In this document: in pieces, positions 1-8,285 of the stretch
How positions within the stretch are numbered: position 1 is the first letter of the stretch
How the letters are laid out: each line of letters starts with the position of its first letter
Assembly: GCF_014203395.1 (NCBI RefSeq)
Contig: NZ_JACHIW010000002.1
Location: forward strand, 1,674,001-1,738,000
Direction of reading: 5' to 3'
Length of the DNA stretch: 64,000 bases
Source of the DNA: Saccharopolyspora phatthalungensis
GTDB lineage: Bacteria > Actinomycetota > Actinomycetes > Mycobacteriales > Pseudonocardiaceae
Translations under genes and position numbers: made by a program
Notes under the pieces: generated by a model
Database searches by the model: none
Seen by the model: the letters and a program-made list of their open reading frames with translations, nothing else
Told to the model about the DNA's origin: nothing

Positions 1-251
1 GACGCCAGTCCGCTGACCACCAGCGGCCAGATGCTCTGCGCCACGCCACTCTTGCTGTCAGGGGGCGCCTCCACCTTCTCCCGGCCCACTTCAGGTGCCC
101 CCGCGCGGAGCAGTTCGTCCCGCAGGTGCACGCTCAGGCTCATGGCGGTTTCATCGCCGATGTGCCCGAGATCTGGCATGACACGCAGCTCGCCCCATGG
201 CTGCCTTGAATCAGTACGCTGCACGTTCCGAACAATACGATGTGTGAGCAT
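1..251 (-). CDS. EACC1-like conflict-system component (partial, runs off window)
   Basis: An open frame begins at an ATG at 251 on the minus strand and runs out of the window at base 1, giving 83 residues. The visible part reads through LRDELLRAG, a charged linker and then PPDSKSGVAQ followed by a hydrophobic stretch. I recognise this pattern from the small EACC1 (effector-associated constant component) proteins of actinobacterial STAND/caspase-type conflict systems: a helix with xLRxELLxxG, a P-x-x-x-K-S-G turn, then a hydrophobic helix. In that family the protein is usually followed by a gene for a protease or other effector, which would lie outside the window. It sits 136 bases downstream of the membrane protein gene on the same strand, so the two may be cotranscribed. 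The family call rests on pattern memory over a short piece, so it is tentative. Confidence 0.45.
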   Translation of the reverse strand, partial: MLTHRIVRNVQRTDSRQPWGELRVMPDLGHIGDETAMSLSVHLRDELLRAGAPEVGREKVEAPPDSKSGVAQSIWPLVVSGLA

Positions 252-387
252 GTCGATGTGCCGGGATCCCCAATCTCGTCGTCAAGCTCGGCTGGCAGAG
301 CGGCCGTGGCATCAAGTTCACGACTCGAAAAACCCGCGCCGATCTCTTCTGCGGACGATGCCGCACAGGCGGATTTCCTAGGTGCAG

Positions 388-1626
388 CTAGGCGTTGCGG
401 GAGCGGCTTTCGTAGTCGGTCAGCTGCAGCACGGCGGGCCACAATCCCCGGTCCAGCGCCCCCATGAGCTTTTCCTCGAAGCGCGGCGGGCGCTCAAGCG
501 GTACGAATTCCGCCTTCCAGCCGGGGGTGAAGTAGATCAGCGCCTTGATCCTAGCCGGGAACGGTCTGCCGCCGACGTATCGCGGCAGGGCAGGAGGGTT
601 CAGCGGGCCACGCTTTTCCTCGCACTGCCGGCAGTTCGCTTGTGCGCGCAACGCTTCTTCGGCCACCTGCCGGTAGCGCTCATATCCCGCCTTCCCGAAA
701 GGAACAGCCAGGATCAGCCGCTCGGGTGGCAGGACGCGTAATGCTTCGCCGAGTTCCCACATGGTTCCCGAACTCCGGCCGAGCATGATGACCGTTAGCC
801 GCGATTCCTGAATCAACTCCCGCACCGGCCGCTGCCAGTCGTGGCTCGGCAGGTACATCCGGACCGCCCCGCTATGCGGTGAATGCTCCTGCGGCTGCCC
901 GACCGCCACCAGGGGCCCCGCCCACCTCAGCGCGTGGGCGAGGCGAGCTTCCTCCGTTCGGCTCTGCGCCAGAAACAGGCCGCGCACCAGCCCAGTCGGC
1001 GACAGGAGGCGTTGCTGGCGGGCGAGATCGCCATCGATCCGGAAGGGCCGCAAGTACAGGACGTAGGAACGCGAGGCGACATCCTGAGGTGAGGAGATGA
1101 CCTCCTGACCCATCCGGGCACCCATCACGTTCCAGAAGTTGGCGACGACCAGCAGGGCGATCCCCTCCACCAGGTCGGCGAGGCTGCCGTAGGTCGGGTC
1201 GCCGTGTGCGATCCCGGTCCATATCGCCTTCAAGCTGTCAAGAAGGGTCAGCAGACCCATGGCGTACGGAAGGCCGCAGAGCGCGATGACGAGCTTGCTC
1301 CCGATGACCCACTTCTGTCCCCGGGAACGGCTGGGTACCTCGCCCGGGAGCTCAAAGCCCCGGTGCGCCCGATATGCGGCCGTGCGCGACAGACACCATT
1401 GTCCCTTCTCCTGGTACATGTAAGCGCGGTTGACGAACCAGATCCCGCAGCACAGGACGAGCAACTGCCATATGCTGATCGCGCTGAACAAAGCGGCGAG
1501 CAGCGCCAACGCCGCGAATCCGAACCAGCTGCGCCTGATCCGCGACGCGCTTCGCAGCAAGCTCCTGCCAAGCTTCAGATGCTCTTCCGGCGGCGAGAAA
1601 TCGCTCCACCGCAAATCATTACGCAT
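388..1626 (-). CDS. Four-helix membrane protein with C-terminal YLRPF domain
   Basis: Starting at the ATG at 1626, the product is about 412 residues. The N-terminal part has two adjacent hydrophobic helices (after SRIRRSWFG), a third around KWVIGSKLVIALCG and a fourth around VEGIALLVVANF. The soluble C-terminal half carries VLYLRPFRIDG, then GPLVAVGQP, a WQRPVRELI segment, VIMLGRSSGTMWEL and LILAVPFG. This order (YLRxF, VAVGxP, xxLGxxxGxxWEL) is typical of an uncharacterised actinobacterial family of membrane proteins with a Rossmann-like cytoplasmic domain; no enzymatic role is established. An in-frame upstream ATG at 1680 and a start at 1776 are possible, but upstream residues look less constrained. 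The neighbouring EACC1-like gene suggests a defence or signalling role, which is inference. Confidence 0.7.
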   Translation of the reverse strand: MRNDLRWSDFSPPEEHLKLGRSLLRSASRIRRSWFGFAALALLAALFSAISIWQLLVLCCGIWFVNRAYMYQEKGQWCLSRTAAYRAHRGFELPGEVPSRSRGQKWVIGSKLVIALCGLPYAMGLLTLLDSLKAIWTGIAHGDPTYGSLADLVEGIALLVVANFWNVMGARMGQEVISSPQDVASRSYVLYLRPFRIDGDLARQQRLLSPTGLVRGLFLAQSRTEEARLAHALRWAGPLVAVGQPQEHSPHSGAVRMYLPSHDWQRPVRELIQESRLTVIMLGRSSGTMWELGEALRVLPPERLILAVPFGKAGYERYRQVAEEALRAQANCRQCEEKRGPLNPPALPRYVGGRPFPARIKALIYFTPGWKAEFVPLERPPRFEEKLMGALDRGLWPAVLQLTDYESRSRNA

Positions 1627-1866
1627 ACCGCGTCCCCAGGGATTAAGCTCGAAAGCCTTTGGCCGCCGACGATAGCCCATGACCAGAGTCGTCGTGCACA
1701 ACCACACCGCGAGTGAATCAGGAGCAGCCCGGGACCGGTCCCCCGCGCGCCCAGATCGCCTGTCCAGGTAGAACACCGGGTACCGCTAATGCTGCAACGG
1801 CAAGATGCCTGCGTTGAAACGCCTTCCGCGATCGGCGCCACGGGCCGCGGTTCATCCGGGGCCGGC

Positions 1867-2388
1867 TTACTGATCGCCCCGCTGAGTCGGGACATGGCTT
1901 CGAATGCGTTCGTAGTGCCGTCTGGCTTTCATGCGATTTCCACAGGTCGCCATCGAGCACCAGCGGGCCTTGTTGGCTTTGCTGCGATCCAGGAGGAACA
2001 GCTGGCATTCGTCGTTGCCACACGGTCGTAGGCGTCCTGGCAGGTGTTCGTTCACCCAGGCCCAGGCCAACACCACTCGCGCCGACAGGCGCATGTCGGG
2101 TTCGGTGACGAGTTCCCAACTCAGGCCAGCCTCGCTGAGACTGGGGCGCTGGTGGGCGCCCTCGAGCGCCTCGGCCAGCACGGTCACGGGCGCTTGACCC
2201 AGCACCACATGGGTCAGGTGCTCTCGAAGGCGTCGCAACCGTCGCAGCTCAAGCGTCGTTCCGGTGCCACCACGCGCCTCGGACCACCTTCGCGCAGAAC
2301 GATCATCGGAGAGCTCGTCGTGTTCGACGCCGTCCGTTATCGGCCTGGTGTTGAGGAGCGCGAGCAGCAGCTCACAATCTTCGACCAT
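1867..2388 (-). CDS. CGNR zinc-finger transcriptional regulator
   Basis: The 173-residue product has an N-terminal helical ABATE-type region (ELLLALLNTRP near the start) and a C-terminal CGNR zinc finger. The finger is LRPCGNDECQLFLLDRS followed by WCSMATCGNRMKARRHYER. The two Cys pairs and the CGNR signature are intact, and the basic helix after it is the presumed DNA contact. Family members are stress or metabolic regulators, often autoregulated. The gene is divergent from the alpha/beta hydrolase at 2495, and the shared 106-base intergenic region contains repeated CTAACC/GGTTAG half-sites, so it probably controls that hydrolase. I chose the ATG at 2388; a TTG two codons upstream is equally possible because neither has a strong ribosome binding site. 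Confidence 0.85.
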   Translation of the reverse strand: MVEDCELLLALLNTRPITDGVEHDELSDDRSARRWSEARGGTGTTLELRRLRRLREHLTHVVLGQAPVTVLAEALEGAHQRPSLSEAGLSWELVTEPDMRLSARVVLAWAWVNEHLPGRLRPCGNDECQLFLLDRSKANKARWCSMATCGNRMKARRHYERIRSHVPTQRGDQ

Positions 2389-2403
2389 CGCCAAGCAACC
2401 AAT

Positions 2404-2472
2404 CTAACCAGTAAGACCTGGTTGACAAGGTTAGCACAGCGACCTACAGTCACCTGCGTCGAGCTAACCAGT
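2404..2472. promoter_or_regulatory. Candidate CGNR operator: CTAACC half-sites
   Basis: The divergent promoter region contains CTAACCAGT twice as a direct repeat (2404-2412 and 2464-2472) and a GGTTAG inverted copy at 2429-2434. The copies flank the expected promoter of the hydrolase gene. Assignment to the neighbouring CGNR regulator is inferred from position only. Confidence 0.45.
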
Positions 2473-2494
2473 TAAATCTTCCAAAGGAGTTAGA

Positions 2495-3361
2495 ATGAGC
2501 GTGGTGTATCACCGGACCATGACCATCGCCGGTCATCAGGTTTTCTACCGGGAAGCCGGACCGAGCCAGGCGCCGACCGTGCTGCTGCTGCACGGCTATC
2601 CAACCAGCTCACACATGTTCCGCGAGCTCATCCCAGCACTGGCCGACCGCTATCACGTCATCGCCCCGGACCATCTCGGATTCGGGCAGTCGGACACACC
2701 GCCGGTCGACGAATTCGAATACAGCTTCGACGCGCTCGCCTCCATCACCGACGGTCTGCTGGACCAGTTGGAGGTGAGGAAGTTCGCGATCTACGTGCAG
2801 GACTACGGTGCGCCCATCGGCTGGCGGCTCGCACTGGCCCACCCCGAGCGGGTCACCGCGATCATCAGCCAGAACGGCAACGCCTACGAAGCCGGCTTCG
2901 TGGCACCATTCTGGGCACCGATCTGGACATACGCGGCCGATCCCAACCCGAGCAACGAGACCGCCCTGCGCGAAGCCCTCGGCCTGGACGCGATTCGCTG
3001 GCAGTACCTGCACGGCGTTGCTGACCCCAGTCTCGTCAGCCCCGACACCTGGACCCACGACCACGCTCTGATCCAACGCCCCGGCAACGACGCGATCCAA
3101 CTACGCCTGTTCCGCGACTACATCACCAACGTCGCCCTCTACCCGCGCGTGCACGAATACTTCCGCGAGAGCCAAGTACCACTGCTAGCCGTGTGGGGGG
3201 CCAACGACGAGATCTTCGGTCCCGACGGCGCCCGCGCCTTTCGCAACGACCTTCCCGACGCCGAGATCCACCTCCTCAACGCAGGGCATTTCGCACTCGA
3301 ATCCGACCTCGACACCGTCGCGGGCTACATCCGCGGCTTCCTCGGCCGAGTCGTTGAGTAG
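2495..3361 (+). CDS. Alpha/beta hydrolase with Asp nucleophile (dehalogenase/epoxide hydrolase-like)
   Basis: This is a 288-residue cytoplasmic alpha/beta hydrolase. HGYP at residues 34-37 gives the oxyanion region. The nucleophile elbow is VQDYGAPIGW with Asp103 rather than Ser, as in haloalkane dehalogenases and epoxide hydrolases. The acid is probably the Asp in GANDEIF, and the catalytic His lies in NAGHFALE. Length and motif spacing fit the family. An AAAGGAG ribosome binding site at 2483-2489 sits six bases before the ATG. The gene is divergent from the CGNR regulator and shares its repeat-containing promoter region. The Asp nucleophile implies a covalent alkyl-enzyme intermediate acting on halides, epoxides or activated esters; the true substrate cannot be told from sequence. 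Confidence 0.88.
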   Translation: MSVVYHRTMTIAGHQVFYREAGPSQAPTVLLLHGYPTSSHMFRELIPALADRYHVIAPDHLGFGQSDTPPVDEFEYSFDALASITDGLLDQLEVRKFAIYVQDYGAPIGWRLALAHPERVTAIISQNGNAYEAGFVAPFWAPIWTYAADPNPSNETALREALGLDAIRWQYLHGVADPSLVSPDTWTHDHALIQRPGNDAIQLRLFRDYITNVALYPRVHEYFRESQVPLLAVWGANDEIFGPDGARAFRNDLPDAEIHLLNAGHFALESDLDTVAGYIRGFLGRVVE

Positions 3362-3471
3362 TCACCGCCCCAGACCCTCGGTGGGAGTATTTGCTGGGCG
3401 GGCGCGAACAGCCGACCAAGCTCCTCGCGCCCGTCCAGGTCCCGACCCCCATCACGGGACCTGTGTCCCAG

Positions 3472-3981
3472 TTAGCCGATTTGCCACTGTTGGTCGGCGG
3501 CACCGACGCAGTCCCACATCACGACCGCGGCGCCGTCCCACCGATTCCCTGCGGGAACGGTGAGGCACTTGTTGTTCTGGTTGCGGAATTCGCTACCGGT
3601 GAAGGTCCACCGCTGGGCGGGGATGTCGCCACATGTCCACTGGTTGAGTCCGGCGCCGGTGGCCCCGTTGTTGCTGTTGAGGTCGAGGCATTTGCCGCTG
3701 TGGTCGTTCCGGTACTGGCTGCCGCTCCTCGACCAACGCTGGTTATTGCGACCCGTGCACCCGAGCATGGCCACCGCGCCGCCATCGCCGACGTTGTCCC
3801 CCCGGACCTCCAGGCACAGCCCGTTCATCCTCGACACGATCAAGAAACCGGCCAAAGCCGACTCCGCCTTTGTTGGTTGCCCCGCGGTGGCACCTGCCGA
3901 CGAGGCGACGAAGCCGCCGCCCACCACGAACGCCATGGCGATCAACGCCGCAACGACCCGCCCCAAAGCAGATCTGGTCAT
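3472..3981 (-). CDS. Secreted ricin-type beta-trefoil lectin
   Basis: The product is 169 residues from the ATG at 3981, which has a CAGGAG ribosome binding site at good spacing; an upstream ATG at 4050 would only add a non-signal extension. Residues 1-32 form a Sec signal peptide ending near ASSAGATA. The mature part is a single ricin B-type beta-trefoil with three QxW repeats (NQRW, AQRW, DQQW), each preceded by a Cys-containing strand, for example KCLDLNS and KCLTVPAG. Such stand-alone trefoils bind sugars, often galactose or xylan. There is no attached catalytic domain. It is monocistronic as far as can be seen; the 238 bases up to the esterase gene contain two palindromic elements. Confidence 0.88.
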   Translation of the reverse strand: MTRSALGRVVAALIAMAFVVGGGFVASSAGATAGQPTKAESALAGFLIVSRMNGLCLEVRGDNVGDGGAVAMLGCTGRNNQRWSRSGSQYRNDHSGKCLDLNSNNGATGAGLNQWTCGDIPAQRWTFTGSEFRNQNNKCLTVPAGNRWDGAAVVMWDCVGAADQQWQIG

Positions 3982-4132
3982 GAGGTACTCCTGCCGCTGG
4001 ATGAATGTTCGCGCCGCTGCGCGAACTGATCCAACTTTCGGCGGGTCCACCGTGCACGCGTATCCCCAAACTTTGGGATAGCGACAGGCCGCCGGGATGA
4101 AATACCGTTGCCGGTTGCGCTCCCGAGGTGGT

Positions 4133-4156
4133 CGGCGATTTCACTGGAAATCGCCG
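4133..4156. repeat. Dispersed palindrome copy 1
   Basis: CGGCGATTTC and GAAATCGCCG form perfect 10-base arms around a 4-base loop. This is one member of the palindromic family also seen at 4218, 20793/21928, 40996 and 57026. It lies between the lectin promoter and the 3' end of the esterase operon. Confidence 0.7.
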
Positions 4157-4217
4157 GTCGGCGGATGGAGCGCCTGGACGGGACCCTGTCGTCGTGACTA
4201 CCTCCTCGGCGTCGGTT

Positions 4218-4260
4218 GCGGTTTCAAGGGAATTGGCGTGCCGATTTCCCTTGAAACCGC
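4218..4260 (-). terminator. Palindrome at the end of the sulfatase operon
   Basis: GCGGTTTCAAGGGAAT and its near-perfect complement ATTTCCCTTGAAACCGC are separated by about 10 bases. The element overlaps the last codons and stop of the esterase gene at 4224, so it would fold into a strong hairpin at the operon's 3' end. No long U tract follows. It belongs to the same dispersed ATTTC/GAAAT palindrome family but has a different core. Confidence 0.5.
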
Positions 4261-4985
4261 CGTCCCAGGAAGTCGATCGTGGCGTGGTAGCAGCCTTCGT
4301 GGTCATGCACTGGAAGACCGTGACCCCGGCCCGGCACGATCTCCAGCTCATTCGCCACTCCCAGCTCGTCCAACCTGCCGTGGAAGGCGACGCAGCCGGA
4401 CGCCGGGGTGAGCTCGTCCTCCGTGCCAACCCGGCTCAGCACCGGCGGACACGAGTGATCCACATACGACAGTGGCGAGGCGACGGGAACCGGCTCCGGT
4501 CCAAGGAATTCCTCGACCATCTCACCGATCGCCGGGACACCGAGGTCGATCACCGGATTGTACAGCACCGCTGCCTGAACCGCGCTGGACACGCCCGCCC
4601 AGCCGCCGCTCCCTTCGAACCTGCCCGGGGTGAGCGCCACGAGCGCGGCCAGATGCCCGCCCGCGGAGCCGCCCGCCGCCGCGATCCGGTACGCGTCCAC
4701 GCCTAGCTCGTCGGCGTGCGCGCGCATCCACCGCACCGCGCACTTCGCGTCCTCCAGCGCCGCCGGCCACCGCGCCTCGCCGGAGAGGCGGTAGTCGATG
4801 GTCGCCGTCACGTACCCCGCGTCCGCCACCTCCGACGCCAGCCGCGCGAGCATGTCCAGCGTTCCCTTGCGCCACCCGCCGCCGTGCACGAACACCACGC
4901 CCGGTCGCCGACCACCGCCGCGCCCGTACAGGCGCAGCTCCAGCGGTCGCCCGCCCCCGGTGCCGTAGACCACCGTCTCAGACAC
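4224..4985 (-). CDS. Alpha/beta hydrolase, hormone-sensitive lipase-like esterase
   Basis: The 253-residue esterase has the HGGGW oxyanion motif (residues 34-38), the nucleophile elbow AGGSAGGH with Ser107, a probable acid in GTEDELTP and a C-terminal His in GHGLPVHDHEG. The order matches BD-FAE/acetyl-esterase-like members that hydrolyse short acyl esters. It starts with GTG at 4985, overlapping the upstream sulfatase stop by 8 bases, which indicates translational coupling. It is the last gene of the GntR-ABC-sulfatase operon, so it may remove an acyl group from the same imported sulfated substrate. That role is inference. The C-terminus runs into a palindromic repeat, so the last residues may be a repeat-derived extension. 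Confidence 0.85.
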   Translation of the reverse strand: MSETVVYGTGGGRPLELRLYGRGGGRRPGVVFVHGGGWRKGTLDMLARLASEVADAGYVTATIDYRLSGEARWPAALEDAKCAVRWMRAHADELGVDAYRIAAAGGSAGGHLAALVALTPGRFEGSGGWAGVSSAVQAAVLYNPVIDLGVPAIGEMVEEFLGPEPVPVASPLSYVDHSCPPVLSRVGTEDELTPASGCVAFHGRLDELGVANELEIVPGRGHGLPVHDHEGCYHATIDFLGRRFQGKSARQFP

Positions 4986-6579
4986 GGTCTTCCGCCGACG
5001 CGATCGCGATGGCCCTTCGCTCCTCTATGTCCATGTCCCGGTAGATGCCGACGGTCGTCTCGAACGGGATCAGGCCCACATGCGAGGCCCACTCGTCCCA
5101 CGCCGCACTCAAATCATCCACAATGGATGGATGCTCGGCGGCCACGTCGTGCAGCTCGGTGCGGTCGTTCTCCAGATCGTAGAGCTCCCAAGGGTCTGGG
5201 TATGCCCGCACGAGTTTCCAGTGGCCCCGCCGGACCGCCGCGTTCCCGCAATGCTCCCAGTAGAGATCCGCGTCCGCGACGGTCCCGCCCCGCCACGCGG
5301 GCAGCATGCTCCGTCCCTCCAAAGGCGGCACGTCCGCCTCGGGAAACGTCGATCCGGTGGCCTCAAGCAGCGTCGGCAGCACGTCGACGAGTTGGAACGG
5401 CTGGTGCACGATGTCCCCTCCGGAGAGCCCACCCGCGGGCCAGTGCGCGATGAACGGCGCCGCGATCCCGCCCTCATGCACCCACTTCTTGTAGTACCGG
5501 AACGGCGTGTTCGACAGGTTCGCCCACGCCCGCCCGTAACTGGCGAAGGTGTCGTCCGGGCCGGGGTCGATCGACGGGTAGTTGCCGACGCGGATGGGCC
5601 GCCCGTCGCGCGTGGTGCCCGACGTCAGGTCCTTGCGCGACGTGAAGCGTGCGGGGTCGCCCTGCGGCAGGGGCTCGGGCGAGGCGCCATTGTCAGACAG
5701 GAACAGAATGAGCGTGTCGTCGAGGATGCCCTGTGCCTCCAGCTCGGCAACGATTCGCCCGATGCCGCGGTCCATCCGCTCCACCTGCGCGGCATAGGTT
5801 TGCATGCGGCGCAGCTGCCAACGCTTGTGCTCCGCGTCCTGCCACGCCGGCTGCGTCGGATCGCGGTCGCTCAACGTCGTGCCGGGTTCGGCGATCCCAA
5901 GTTCGATCATCCGCTCTAGGCGACGCTCACGCAGCTCATCCCAGCCGTCATCGAAAATTCCGTCATAGGCGAGGATGTCCTCCTCAGGCGCATGCAGTGG
6001 CCAGTGCGGGGCCGTGAACGCCGTGTAGAGGAAAAAGGGCTCGCTCCCCCGCTCCCGAATGTCGCGCACGGCCTCGTCGGCGATCGCATCGGTGTAGTAG
6101 AACCCGTCCCGGTCGGCGGCGTCGGTTGCGGGCGTTTCGCCGCGGGTCAGCGTCTTCGGGTCGAAGTAGCTGCCGCCACCGGTGATGGTGCCGAAGAACA
6201 GGTCGAATCCGCGCCGCGTGGGCCACGCGTCGTTGGGCCGGCTCGGATCGTTGCTCAGATGCCATTTACCGCTTAAGAAGGTCGAGAAACCGTTGGCCCG
6301 CAACACTTCCGCGACGGTAAGGCAGCGCCGGTTCAGCGTGCCAGGATAGCCGACGGGCCGCTCGTCGCGGTTGAGGATGCCGATGCCGGTCTGGTGCGGG
6401 TGCAGTCCCGTGAGCAGCGACGCACGTGACGGGCTGCACCGCGCCGTATTGTAGAATTGCGTCATCCGCACGCCGCCCGCCGCGAGCCGGTCCAGATTCG
6501 GGGTGCGGATCTCGCCGCCGTAGGCGCCGATGTCGGAGTAGCCGAGGTCATCGGCCAGAATCAGAAGCACGTTCGTCAT
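4978..6579 (-). CDS. Arylsulfatase family enzyme (sulfatase A)
   Basis: The product is 533 residues starting MTNVLLILADDLGYSD. The two N-terminal Asp (10, 11) are calcium ligands. The CSPSR signature with Cys48 is the site converted to formylglycine by FGE, so this is a type I sulfatase hydrolysing an organic sulfate ester. There is no signal peptide or Tat motif, so it should act in the cytoplasm on an imported substrate. It is about 75 percent alike by eye to the adjacent sulfatase at 6651-8261, indicating tandem duplication. The ATG at 6579 was chosen because translation upstream of it is low-complexity and an AAAGG site precedes it. It overlaps the esterase by 8 bases. Confidence 0.93.
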   Translation of the reverse strand: MTNVLLILADDLGYSDIGAYGGEIRTPNLDRLAAGGVRMTQFYNTARCSPSRASLLTGLHPHQTGIGILNRDERPVGYPGTLNRRCLTVAEVLRANGFSTFLSGKWHLSNDPSRPNDAWPTRRGFDLFFGTITGGGSYFDPKTLTRGETPATDAADRDGFYYTDAIADEAVRDIRERGSEPFFLYTAFTAPHWPLHAPEEDILAYDGIFDDGWDELRERRLERMIELGIAEPGTTLSDRDPTQPAWQDAEHKRWQLRRMQTYAAQVERMDRGIGRIVAELEAQGILDDTLILFLSDNGASPEPLPQGDPARFTSRKDLTSGTTRDGRPIRVGNYPSIDPGPDDTFASYGRAWANLSNTPFRYYKKWVHEGGIAAPFIAHWPAGGLSGGDIVHQPFQLVDVLPTLLEATGSTFPEADVPPLEGRSMLPAWRGGTVADADLYWEHCGNAAVRRGHWKLVRAYPDPWELYDLENDRTELHDVAAEHPSIVDDLSAAWDEWASHVGLIPFETTVGIYRDMDIEERRAIAIASAEDRV

Positions 6580-6650
6580 GAACGTCAGCCTTTCTTGGTC
6601 AATTCGGCGCTGCCCTGGCCGACCATGCCCTGGCCGGTTGGGACGCTGGA

Positions 6651-8261
6651 TCAAAGGTAGTCCTCCGAAGACGCGATCACCGTGGCTCGCGGCTCCGGGA
6701 TGCCCATCTCGCGATAGAACGCGATGGTGGTCTCGAACGGGATCACCCCGATCCGCGCCGTCCATGCCTCCCACGCCGCGGCGAGCTCGGCGACCACCTC
6801 GGGTTCCTGCGCCGCGAGGTCGTGCAGCTCGGTGCGGTCCCGCGTCAGGTCATACAGCTCCCACGCCTCGGGATAGGCCCGCACGAGCTTCCACCGGTCC
6901 CGCCGGATCGCGGCATTTCCGCAGTGCTCCCAGTAGAGATCGGCCTCGTCGACCGTTTCGCCGCGCCACGCGGGCAGCATGCTGCGGCCCTCCAGCCGCA
7001 GCTCTTGGTCCGGTGCCGCGCTGCCGGTGACCTCAAGCAAAGTCGGCAGTACGTCCACGAGCTGGAACGGCTGGCGCACGATCCCGCCCGCTTCGAGGCC
7101 GCCCGCAGGCCAGTGCGCGATGAACGGCGCCGCGATCCCGCCCTCATGCACCCACTTCTTGTAGTACCGGAACGGCGTGTTCGACAGGTTCGCCCACGCC
7201 CGCCCATAGCTGGCGTAGGTGTTCTCGCCGCCCGGGGGCACGTCGGGGTCGTTGCCGATGAGCACGGGACGTCCGTCGCGCGTCTCGTGGGAGAGGATGT
7301 CCGTGCGGCGGTGGAACCGGTCCGGATCGCCCTGCGGAAGGTCCTCATTGGACGCTCCGTTGTCGGACAGGAAGATGATCAGGGTGTCGTCGAGGATCCC
7401 GTGTGCCTCCAGTTCCCGGATGAGCGTGCCGATTCCGCGATCCATCCGGTCGACCTGTGCGGCGTATGCCTGCATCCGCCGCAGCTGCCAGGGCTTGTGC
7501 TGCGCGTCCTGCCAGGCGGGCTGGCTCGGATCGCGCTCGCTGAGCGCCGTGTCCTCCTCCAGCAGGCCCGACGCGACCATCCGCGCCAAGCGCCGTTTTC
7601 GCAGCTCGTCCCAGCCATCGTCGTACCTGCCGTCGTAGGCGGCGATGTCCTCCTCGTGCGCGTGCAGCGGCCAGTGCGGCGCAGTGAACGCCGTGTACAG
7701 GAAGAACGGCCGGTCGCCGTGGTCCCGGACGTGCTCGCGGATGAACTTCGCGCCCTCGTCGGCGATCGCGTCGGTGTAGAAGAACGCGTGGTCCTTGACC
7801 TCATCCTGCGCGCTTTCCTCGCCACGCATCAGCGTCTTGGGCTCGTAGTAGCTGCCGCAGCCGATCAGCGTGCCGAAGAACCGGTCGAACCCGCGGCGCG
7901 TAGGCCAAGCATCGTTGGGGTTGACCACGTCGTTGGTCAGATGCCACTTTCCGCTGAGGTACGAGGAAAAACCGTTGGCGCCGAGCACTTCCGCCGCGGT
8001 CGCGCACCGGCGGCTCAGCGTGCCCGGGTAGCCGGTGGGGCTCTCGTCGTTGGTGAGAATGCCGATCCCGGTCTGCTGCGGGTGCAGCCCCGTGAGCAGT
8101 GACGCGCGCGACGGGCTGCATCTGGCCGTGTTGTAGAACTGCGTCAACCGCACTCCGCCCGCCGCCAGGCGGTCCAGGTTCGGCGTCCGGATCTCGCCGC
8201 CATAGGCGCCGACATCGGAGTAGCCGAGGTCATCGGCCAGGATCAGGACGACATTCGTCAC
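6651..8261 (-). CDS. Arylsulfatase family enzyme (sulfatase B)
   Basis: This 536-residue paralogue of the downstream sulfatase begins MTNVVLILADDLGYSDVG. It has the same calcium-binding Asp pair and the CSPSR formylglycine motif, and lacks an export signal. It differs mainly around the loop after DPKTLTRG/EPKTLMRG and near the C-terminus, so the two may prefer different sulfate esters or positions on one substrate. The GTG start at 8261 has an AGGGAGGG ribosome binding site about nine bases upstream. It lies 24 bases after the permease gene in the same operon. The coupling of importer and cytoplasmic sulfatases supports a scavenging pathway for sulfate or for the carbon skeleton. Confidence 0.93.
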   Translation of the reverse strand: MTNVVLILADDLGYSDVGAYGGEIRTPNLDRLAAGGVRLTQFYNTARCSPSRASLLTGLHPQQTGIGILTNDESPTGYPGTLSRRCATAAEVLGANGFSSYLSGKWHLTNDVVNPNDAWPTRRGFDRFFGTLIGCGSYYEPKTLMRGEESAQDEVKDHAFFYTDAIADEGAKFIREHVRDHGDRPFFLYTAFTAPHWPLHAHEEDIAAYDGRYDDGWDELRKRRLARMVASGLLEEDTALSERDPSQPAWQDAQHKPWQLRRMQAYAAQVDRMDRGIGTLIRELEAHGILDDTLIIFLSDNGASNEDLPQGDPDRFHRRTDILSHETRDGRPVLIGNDPDVPPGGENTYASYGRAWANLSNTPFRYYKKWVHEGGIAAPFIAHWPAGGLEAGGIVRQPFQLVDVLPTLLEVTGSAAPDQELRLEGRSMLPAWRGETVDEADLYWEHCGNAAIRRDRWKLVRAYPEAWELYDLTRDRTELHDLAAQEPEVVAELAAAWEAWTARIGVIPFETTIAFYREMGIPEPRATVIASSEDYL

Positions 8262-8285
8262 AGCTGGTTTCCCTCCCTTGGAACC

